DNA from: Sphingobacteriia bacterium
GTDB taxonomy: Bacteria > Bacteroidota > Bacteroidia > Bacteroidales > UBA7960
DNA: 64,000 nucleotides
Reading direction: 5' to 3'
NCBI GenBank assembly: GCA_011390785.1
Contig: JAABRR010000007.1
Span: 1 to 64,000 of the forward strand
The notes under the pieces were generated by a model. It was given only the letters and a program-made list of their open reading frames with translations. It ran no database searches and was not told the origin of the DNA. Shown piece by piece: positions 58,201 through 64,000 of this stretch. The stretch's first letter is position 1. The number at the start of each line of letters is the position of its first letter. The translations under genes were made by a program, and so were the position numbers.

Positions 58201-60422
58201 ATCAAAGAAGACGTACCTGAACCATCATTGAGATGATCGAGAATAATAAAATCTGATCCGGGTTCAAAGTTTTCATTGCCAGCCCAAAAATCATGAGCAT
58301 TACCAATAGCGTTATTATGAAGAGTGAAAGTTCCACCACTTCTGATAATAAAATCAGAAGTCGATGCAAAATCAATCTGGCCATTCAATATGACTGAACC
58401 ACCACTTTCTATTTCCAGTTTTTTGTTGGCCCCAATGAACGGAACTGTAGGGTTTCCATCATCGTTTAGTATTAGTTCACCACCTGATAAAATGATTATA
58501 TCATTGTAGGTATTAGATGTATTACCCCCGGCTAATATTCCTGATTTATCAATTATCAAACGGGAAGGTTTCGTTCCCTGCGGTGATGCTGAACGTGACT
58601 CCCATGAACTTCCATTAAATTCTTCCCAGTAGTAGGGGTCTGAACCTGCCCAGGAAAGATCATATGAATTGTTTAATGGTCTGACATCCCCAGCCAAAAA
58701 TAAAAATTCAATAATATCAAAAGTTATTGAATTGGTTGTATTAAAAGTTAACCCCATGGATGATGCAGTAAGCTCAAGATCATCATCTGCAACACTATGT
58801 TCTAATCCGCTGAAAGTTGCCAAACCTGCTATTGCATTTGCCGATATTGGTTCTCCAGTCATACTGCCTAATGATGATAAAGAGATGCTACCTGTAAAAT
58901 CTAAATCCCTGTTGCCGAAAATATCTTCACCCTGAATGGTTACAGCCGGTGTCATAGCAGTTAATACTGTGGTATTGGATGGCTGTTGCACAAACCCTAG
59001 TCTGTCAGCAATTACTTCTATGCGGTTACGATCACTCGTGGTACTGGATGTTGCCCCTCCGGCATTGGTTTGAGCAAAGGTTGAACCAGCGGGGTTAGCA
59101 GTTGCTTCTAAAATGGTAAATTGAAGTTGCTGATTGTCGGTAACGTTAGTTTGAAAGGAGATTCTAAGGGTGATGGCTACTTCGTCATTATCACCGGCAG
59201 TAAAATCAGCCCCACCCAGTCCGGAAAAACTTATTATCCCGCTACCATAATTTATAGTGGGGGTATTGTTAAGCATGGTTCCCTGAGTGCCACCCCCAAA
59301 AAGAGCTGCAGAACGGATATTGCCAATATTGAAAACAAAAAAAGTTATTGAATTCAATTCTGTTGGCAGGGCATCCGCATCGTTAGCATCCAAACCACCA
59401 TCGCGTACCAGGAACTTAAAAACTCCAATACTCTGAGTAGTATTGGTAATAGGATTACCCTGTCGCTGTGTATAATCAATGTTTGATGAGTAAGTGTAGG
59501 TATTATCTTCAATAATATCCGACAAATTGCTATTCGTACCATTTCCCGAAATAGCAAAGGTAAACTCTGTATCATTATTGGGTATGGTAACCGTAGCTTC
59601 TCTTAACCCGAGGGCCGAAGGATCGAAGTTGATTTGGAAGGTGGTTGAATTGGTTGGGGCGATAATAGAACTGGCAGGCTGCTCAGTGACAGTAAAATCA
59701 GAAGCATGAGTGCCACTGATGGTTACATTCGGACTGCCCGTGAGTTCCAAATCTACTGCTCCTTCATTCGTTATAGTAAAAATGCGTAATTGGGTACCTG
59801 AGTTTATATCTACAGTTCCAAAATCGGTATGGTTGGTTGGGGATGGGGTGTTGCTGCCATTATTGATGGGCTGGCTGTTGCCAGTGAGGGAGATGGTGGG
59901 GCCACTAGTTGTTCCAATCCCCGTAATCACAATATCCCTCAATCGTTTTTCAGAGGGACTATCTCCACGGGTAAATCTTACTACCATATTTGATGAAGAG
60001 GAAGCTACTTCAATAGTGTTATTAAGATGGGTTGTTGATGTAGGTGTTAAACTATTGCCTGCCACTACCCAAGTATCTCCACCATTCAATGAGTATTCAA
60101 CAGTAATTGGCCCATCTCCACCTGATCCAAATTTGGCTACGGAAAGATTAACTTCAATCGATGAATAGGCACTAGCGTTAAAAGCAGGAGTAGTTAATGC
60201 CGAATTAATTGAAGTAAGCCGAGCATAACCGCTTGCTGCTGTTGTAAAAGTAACATCAGTTTGACTCCAACCGGTAGGTAAGCTTCCTGATCTTAATGTT
60301 TCATCAATTAGTACCTGCCCTCTCCCCTCCTCTCCAAAAAGCATCAATACAGCAAAAAGAATCAGCGAGGAAAGCTGGTATAGCGGGTACCAATGATGGT
60401 GGGCGGGTTTGAGTTTTGTCAT
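55242..60422 (-). CDS. Giant T9SS-exported surface protein with Ig-like and beta-helix-like regions
   Basis: 1726 residues. After the signal peptide (about 1-36) there is a beta-sandwich (to about 170), a choice-of-anchor-D domain (about 180-295: FGTVDINSGTQLRIFTITNEGAVDLELTG, FQINFDPSALGLREATVTIPN), further Ig-like parts (RLGFVQQPSNTTVLTAMTP), and a long stretch rich in short repeats such as LTGGTIELNG and LSGGTIEWYG that suggests a beta-helix. A fibronectin-III-like domain (about 1560-1645) and a T9SS sorting domain end it. It is Ser/Thr/Asn/Gly-rich, with no catalytic motif; likely an adhesin or structural surface protein. Monocistronic. Confidence 0.82.
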   Translation of the reverse strand: MTKLKPAHHHWYPLYQLSSLILFAVLMLFGEEGRGQVLIDETLRSGSLPTGWSQTDVTFTTAASGYARLTSINSALTTPAFNASAYSSIEVNLSVAKFGSGGDGPITVEYSLNGGDTWVVAGNSLTPTSTTHLNNTIEVASSSSNMVVRFTRGDSPSEKRLRDIVITGIGTTSGPTISLTGNSQPINNGSNTPSPTNHTDFGTVDINSGTQLRIFTITNEGAVDLELTGSPNVTISGTHASDFTVTEQPASSIIAPTNSTTFQINFDPSALGLREATVTIPNNDTEFTFAISGNGTNSNLSDIIEDNTYTYSSNIDYTQRQGNPITNTTQSIGVFKFLVRDGGLDANDADALPTELNSITFFVFNIGNIRSAALFGGGTQGTMLNNTPTINYGSGIISFSGLGGADFTAGDNDEVAITLRISFQTNVTDNQQLQFTILEATANPAGSTFAQTNAGGATSSTTSDRNRIEVIADRLGFVQQPSNTTVLTAMTPAVTIQGEDIFGNRDLDFTGSISLSSLGSMTGEPISANAIAGLATFSGLEHSVADDDLELTASSMGLTFNTTNSITFDIIEFLFLAGDVRPLNNSYDLSWAGSDPYYWEEFNGSSWESRSASPQGTKPSRLIIDKSGILAGGNTSNTYNDIIILSGGELILNDDGNPTVPFIGANKKLEIESGGSVILNGQIDFASTSDFIIRSGGTFTLHNNAIGNAHDFWAGNENFEPGSDFIILDHLNDGSGTSSLINIYGTVADNSQGAKFGDLIIDISVDNTWVLVGGNTDLTLCENLIITNSGSSPLVMFSNTNTPSAIITRNLIHNSGTLGLTSTFSGTSTSQTLTIEGNLVTNSGVLKLFHSGGGNAGGINVNLKGDLSIAPGVTVTNDGTPANSSFNFTGNGLQSVNVAPQINSWRFFAKNGSNILLTVNDLQFNGNCAITIESGAGLNFGFNGSTALNIRQIGGSNSFSSQQASTLIISSPDGLSASTGSTGNIQNIAASNRSISQIATFHYVGKQNQVTGDALSTGSTGKILIVELENDTDFLTLTNGIGISDGTQLDPLGGRLEIRSGTLVSSAANPINGSGRLVMSGGTYQIAELTTAPQYVPQLTGPYQLTGGTIELNGGPGTQTLRGGRNYHSLIFSGGGTKNTSSAISNISGTVTIKDDNTVLDVVSSTFSGSADLEMSDNSRFRMSAKGVPLPQLTGDYNLSGGTIEWYGTSSSQTHSIRGGKTYFNIDINALELNDEFDAANVVVGSGFQVNGTMNVNSPASLKIGSLYSITGSSGIVSINADATLKYGSEDGINLNGETGNIRTNGRVFSSSAGYALIGSVDQVTGTGLPATVSRLNVEKTNQENVVTLTADVEVSERIFMRRGILVNSDHELIVGSSPELSGNLIYEEGAIRGKITRWVPASTGTFLFPVGKTTYNPAIVEFTSNTNGGTLTAEFIEEIPAGYFGILPPTTDGINFNNLSEKGFWRINAGNGLSSGTYTLSLDASDFPGVDVPENIRILKSPSESYTWSIDGVFVSFTDDTIIHSGMSGFSDFTLGGDSNENPLPIELLHFTASSNDSEVLLSWATASEINNDFFTLERSADMRSVEIIGHVQGAGNSNQTLTYQFTDPHPLTGINYYRLKQTDFDGSYEYSDWTAVSSGTEKYNSLKIVNILYRQNQATVWARVQPGEFLQMRVFDLFGREVYRNEFVPEDSFFEHTFTTRQKGLYIIRLTDTYTFQTRKFGNL

Positions 60423-60866
60423 AACAGAGAGTATGTATTTGCGATAGATGTGTTAATGCAAAACGATACATTTTTGCAGATTTTCTGCGAAAAACGTATT
60501 ATAAAGATAAAATCCTGTGTGTGGTGTGGGACTAACCTTGTATTAATAAATCTTTAATACTGATGGCTTCCAATTATTGCATGCTTATATAAAGCTATTT
60601 AGATACTTGACTTATTACAAATTTAAACAATTAAAACAGGTGTTTTGATTGGGGATTTCAACAAAATTTTTCTACGGTTTTTTACCTGCAAACAAATACG
60701 AAATGATTTTTGAAGTCCATATTTCACAAATCATTTTATCAAGTATCTCAAAATCAGAAATTTAATAACAAATATTATCATTTTCTGTTTTTTACTGTAA
60801 CATTTCCCACCCCTTAACACGTCATAGCACTGTAACAAGATTAAAAACAAATCAAAATCAATAGTT
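60423..60866. other. AT-rich divergent spacer
   Basis: Between the divergent giant surface protein and the GIN genes. No coding frame. A 10-bp inverted repeat, AGATACTTGA (60601-60610) and TCAAGTATCT (60739-60748), bounds a 148-bp part; its meaning is unknown. No clear promoter pair is seen. Confidence 0.45.
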
Positions 60867-61598
60867 ATGAAAGCAAAAAACTACTCTTTTTCTCTGGCAC
60901 TGGTGCTTCTCTCAATGGGAATGAGTTTGCAGGCATGTGTATGGGATGTAAATGCCATCAAAGGCAATGAAACAATTGTTAACATAGATTATTCGATAGA
61001 CAAATTTACCCGTCTCGATGTTTCGGGTATGTACAAGGTAATTCTTTCGGAAGGAGATGTTCCTTCCGTAGAGATCGAAACTGACGAAAATCTCCAGGAT
61101 TATGTTGAAGTAAAGGTGAGAAACAACACTCTGCATTTGAGCATGAAAAGTGGCAACAGCTACAATCCCAGCAAGTTGATTGCTTATGTAACAGTAAATA
61201 CGCTCACATCCATGGATCTTTCCGGAGCCACCCTAGTTCAATCTGAATTTACTATCAGGGGCGACAAACTTACCATCGATGTAAGCGGGGCCAGTGAAAT
61301 AGACCTTGCCCTGGATGTTAAAAAACTTTCTACGAGTGTTTCAGGCGCCGGGAAAATTGACATGGAAGGAATTGCCACCCTACACGATTTAAGCATAAGT
61401 GGCGCTGCCAAAGTAGATTGTGAAAACCTTAAGACAGAAGATACTGATGTAAGCATCAGCGGTGCCGGATCAGCAAGGGTTTCAGCTTCCAACCATCTCG
61501 ATGCCAGTGTAAGCGGTGTAGGAACTATCAGATATGCAGGCAAACCGCAAACTACCGACCTTTCCACCAGCGGTATAGGCTCCATAAAAGAATTGTAA
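60867..61598 (+). CDS. GIN-domain (DUF2807) lipoprotein
   Basis: 243 residues; the signal ends in SLQAC, so a lipoprotein. The mature part is one head-GIN domain (about 45-240), a right-handed beta-helix-like fold built on repeats of the type (L/V)SxSGAG: LTSMDLSGAT, LTIDVSGASEIDL, LSTSVSGAGKIDM, LSISGAAKV, VSISGAGSARV, ASVSGVGTI. The name comes from adhesin-like proteins but the molecular role is unknown. A paralogue lies 89 bases downstream on the same strand. Confidence 0.87.
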   Translation: MKAKNYSFSLALVLLSMGMSLQACVWDVNAIKGNETIVNIDYSIDKFTRLDVSGMYKVILSEGDVPSVEIETDENLQDYVEVKVRNNTLHLSMKSGNSYNPSKLIAYVTVNTLTSMDLSGATLVQSEFTIRGDKLTIDVSGASEIDLALDVKKLSTSVSGAGKIDMEGIATLHDLSISGAAKVDCENLKTEDTDVSISGAGSARVSASNHLDASVSGVGTIRYAGKPQTTDLSTSGIGSIKEL

Positions 61599-61687
61599 AC
61601 CATTTAGAAAATTATATTACCAACTTAACAAGAAAACAAGAAAACAAGAAAATCCCTTTGCAACCACGAATCTAAATTTTTTAAATT

Positions 61688-63148
61688 ATGAAATCAACGA
61701 AAAACCTCCGAAAAATCACTTCAGCCATTTTGCTAATCGTTATGCTGGTGTTGCCAGGCGCATTGAAAGCGCAGGATGTGAGCCATGTAAGAGAAACCGG
61801 CCCTTTCTCCAAAATTGATGTGGGCAGCATTTTTAAAGTAGAACTTATACAGGGCGAAAACCACTTTGTGGAAATAACTGCTGATGAAGATCTGCTTGAA
61901 AAAATTGAAACCACCGTTAAAAATGGTGTTTTGAGTATCAGTCTTAAAGGCAACAACCGCAATGCCAAAGCATCGGTTTTGGTAATAACTCCTGAAATCA
62001 GCAGTATTTCTGTATCTGGCGCAGCATCCTTAACTGGTACCGGCGATATTGAAAGCCCTGCACTTACTGTTAATCTTTCCGGAGCTACATCTGCCACTCT
62101 CTCTGTTTTTACTTCTGCCCTCGAGACCAAAGTATCAGGAGCTTCTGATCTTACCCTTTCTGGTGAAACCGAGCATCATAGCGCAAATATAAGTGGTGCG
62201 GGCCAGCTAAAAGCCAAAGACCTTGTTACCCAAACCACCAATATTAAAACCAGCGGTGCTTCGAATGCAAAAATCAATGTGCAGGATCATCTTACTGCCA
62301 ATGCAAGCGGTACATCTCATATAGGTTATGATACTGATCCCGTTTCGAAAGAGATAGATGTATCGGGTGTTGCCTCCATCAATGAAGTAAGCCCTGAGTT
62401 TGGACCTTCTTCTTCAGCTTCCTCCGATACTACCCGAATGAGGGTTGGTAACAGAGACGTCACTATTGTAGAAGATATTGATATTGAGCGAAATGAAACC
62501 CCCAGAAAAAGGCGTTCTTTCCGCGACAATTGGGCTGGTTTTGAAATGGGAGTTAATGGTTTTATGGCACCCGGTTATGAGCTTAATCTTCCTGCCGAAA
62601 GCGATCCCATAGCCATCAGGTATGAGAAATCATTTGTTTACAACCTCAACTTATTTCAGCAAAATATAAACCTTATTGGCAACAATGTAGGACTGGTTAC
62701 CGGAGTTGGATTTACCTTCAACAACTACCGGTTCGACAACCAAACACGCCTGGTAAAAGGCCCCGAAGAAATTGAATTTATTACCGATACTGAAAATGAT
62801 ATTGTGCGCAACAAGCTGTTTCTTTCCTATGTAAATGTACCCCTGATGCTTGAGTTTCAGACCAAAGGAAATCGTGAGATTGATAGGTTCCACATTGCTG
62901 GTGGAGTAATAGCCGGTGGCCGCATCAGAACCAACACCAAGTATATTTATGATGATGAAGGCGAGAAACGCAAAGAACGAGAATACAAGGATTATTATAT
63001 TGCTCCTTTTAAATTGGATTTAACCGGACGTATTGGCTGGGGCAAGGTAAACATTTTTGCTACTTACTCGCTCAACAGCCTGTTTGCTGAAGGCAAAGGT
63101 CCTGAACTCTATCCTTTCTCAGTAGGTTTAAGACTGGTAAGCTTTTAA
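61688..63148 (+). CDS. GIN domain fused to an outer-membrane beta-barrel
   Basis: 486 residues with a signal peptide (to about 30, ALKAQ). The N-terminal half (about 35-240) is a GIN domain like its neighbour (VSGAASLTG, LSGATSATL, VSGASDLTL, ISGAGQLKA, TSGASNAKI). A charged linker (NRDVTIVEDIDIERNETPRK, about 255-280) leads to a C-terminal PorT-like eight-stranded barrel (about 285-486: GFEMGVNGFMAPGYELNL, GLVTGVGFTFNNYRF, SYVNVPLMLEFQTKG, ending in FSVGLRLVSF). The barrel would sit in the outer membrane. Whether the GIN domain faces the periplasm or outside is not clear. Confidence 0.87.
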   Translation: MKSTKNLRKITSAILLIVMLVLPGALKAQDVSHVRETGPFSKIDVGSIFKVELIQGENHFVEITADEDLLEKIETTVKNGVLSISLKGNNRNAKASVLVITPEISSISVSGAASLTGTGDIESPALTVNLSGATSATLSVFTSALETKVSGASDLTLSGETEHHSANISGAGQLKAKDLVTQTTNIKTSGASNAKINVQDHLTANASGTSHIGYDTDPVSKEIDVSGVASINEVSPEFGPSSSASSDTTRMRVGNRDVTIVEDIDIERNETPRKRRSFRDNWAGFEMGVNGFMAPGYELNLPAESDPIAIRYEKSFVYNLNLFQQNINLIGNNVGLVTGVGFTFNNYRFDNQTRLVKGPEEIEFITDTENDIVRNKLFLSYVNVPLMLEFQTKGNREIDRFHIAGGVIAGGRIRTNTKYIYDDEGEKRKEREYKDYYIAPFKLDLTGRIGWGKVNIFATYSLNSLFAEGKGPELYPFSVGLRLVSF

Positions 63149-63173
63149 CCAACTAATCAACAAATCGCATAAT

Positions 63174-63203
63174 AGGGAATACCAGCTGGTATTCCCTTTT
63201 TTA
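63174..63203 (+). terminator. Terminator after the GIN pair
   Basis: GGGAATACC-AGCT-GGTATTCCC (63175-63196) is a fully self-complementary 22-mer followed by TTTTTT, 26 bases after the stop codon. Confidence 0.85.
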
Positions 63204-63266
63204 TCCTGGTGAACCCGCCGGGATTTTTTTTGTTGAAATATCATATAAATCTTAAAACCAAATACA

Positions 63267-64000
63267 ATGAAAAAGCTGATAATCATATTTTTAATGGTTC
63301 CTATGTTTTCTGTAGCCCAGACTGACTGGGCCAATGTAGAAATCGGTGTTACGGAACTTGCACCCGGCATACACCGACTTTTTGTTCGCAATGCCGTTTC
63401 GGTGGTCGTAGCCCATGGCGATGATGGAATACTTATAATCGACGCTGCCTACGAGCAAAGCGCTGAAAGGGTAATGGAAGAAATACGCAAACTTTCTCAG
63501 GCTCCCATCAAGTATCTTGTCAATACCCATTTACACGGCGATCATACGGGAGGCAATAAGGTCTTGGGGAAAGATGTTCCGGTAATTGCCCACGGCTCGG
63601 TTCGCGAGTTTCTTTCAAAAGAGCAACGTCGTGGTGATAATGTAACTCCGGCATTTCCTGAATTTGCCCGCCCCGATATTCTTGTTGAGAACAGCATGAA
63701 ACTGGTATTGAATGGCGAATCTATTTCTATTACTCACCTGCCTGGTGGCCATACCGAAGGTGATTTGTTATTGTATTTCCCCGATTCAAAAGTTTTGGTA
63801 GTAGGTGATCTGCTCTTTGCCGGTTACTTTCCTTTTGTAGATACTTCCAATGGGGGTAATCCTTTTACCTATCTTGAGAATGTTGCCTACATTCTTGAAA
63901 ACTTCCCTTCAGATGTTGTTGTCAATGGAGGTCATGGACCGGTATTTAGCATGAGTGAACTAAAAGAATGGCATGCAACCCTTTCTGAAACTTTTATGAT
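63267..64000 (+). CDS. Secreted metallo-beta-lactamase-fold hydrolase (start only)
   Basis: The frame opens with ATG at 63267 and runs off the window after 244 codons. A signal peptide (MKKLIIIFLMVPMFSVAQ) is followed by the MBL fold: VRNAVSVVVAHGDDGILIIDAA, the zinc motif HLHGDH (about 91-96), GGHTEGDLLLYFPDSKVLVVGDLLF with the next His and Asp ligands, and NGGHGPVF with the last His. Periplasmic or exported MBL hydrolases of this kind include class B3-like lactamases, lactonases and cyclases; the layout does not decide between them. Confidence 0.85.
   Translation, partial: MKKLIIIFLMVPMFSVAQTDWANVEIGVTELAPGIHRLFVRNAVSVVVAHGDDGILIIDAAYEQSAERVMEEIRKLSQAPIKYLVNTHLHGDHTGGNKVLGKDVPVIAHGSVREFLSKEQRRGDNVTPAFPEFARPDILVENSMKLVLNGESISITHLPGGHTEGDLLLYFPDSKVLVVGDLLFAGYFPFVDTSNGGNPFTYLENVAYILENFPSDVVVNGGHGPVFSMSELKEWHATLSETFM

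Overview
The window comes from a member of the Bacteroidota. The signs are a SusC/SusD pair, several secreted proteins ending in type IX secretion (T9SS, Por) sorting domains, GIN-domain proteins, promoters of the TTG / TAnnTTTG type, and general lack of Shine-Dalgarno sequences. A retinal-forming Blh dioxygenase next to a lycopene cyclase, and a PerR-KatG pair, point to an aerobic or light-exposed, probably aquatic, heterotroph. I cannot place it below phylum with confidence. No rRNA, tRNA, CRISPR array or intact insertion sequence was found.

Layout. 1-5.6 kb: end of a serine hydrolase, blh-crtY (minus), then a divergent perR-katG operon with a recognisable promoter and a perfect palindromic operator. 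5.6-8.1 kb: a gene-poor stretch with a 220-bp inverted-repeat element, then two small secreted-protein genes with unusually strong ribosome binding sites. 8.1-12.8 kb: a minus-strand pair (FAD-dependent oxidoreductase, two-domain esterase) surrounded by decayed fragments, one of which is an internally deleted copy related to the oxidoreductase.

12.8-38.5 kb is the main feature, a polysaccharide utilisation locus. Two GH144-like endo-beta-1,2-glucanases, a GH35 protein most like beta-1,2-glucosyltransferases, a GH94 of the size of 1,2-beta-oligoglucan phosphorylases, a GH3 beta-glucosidase, a GPH-type symporter and SusC/SusD together suggest use of beta-1,2-glucan: surface and periplasmic cutting, SusCD import, inner-membrane uptake, then cytoplasmic phosphorolysis and transglucosylation. 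Less expected partners are a T9SS-exported protein with a phosphodiesterase-like (EEP) domain nested inside an Ig-like domain, a T9SS protein made of uncharacterised beta-sandwich repeats, and a roughly 195-residue coiled coil inside the transporter. A GH20 gene follows as its own unit.

38.9-45.3 kb: a CBM9-like T9SS protein, a FucU mutarotase, and a minus-strand operon DoxX - Gfo/Idh/MocA - Gfo/Idh/MocA - DUF1080 that matches the 3-keto-glycoside route of glycan cleavage. 45.8-52.3 kb: argR - argG - argH - degenerate proB paralogue - proB - proA, with arginine-box-like operators on the argR promoter and before argG. 52.7-64 kb: a sugar porter, small stress-type proteins, a frameshifted remnant, a 1726-residue T9SS surface protein, two tandem GIN-domain proteins (one fused to an outer-membrane barrel) and the start of a secreted metallo-beta-lactamase-fold hydrolase cut by the window end.
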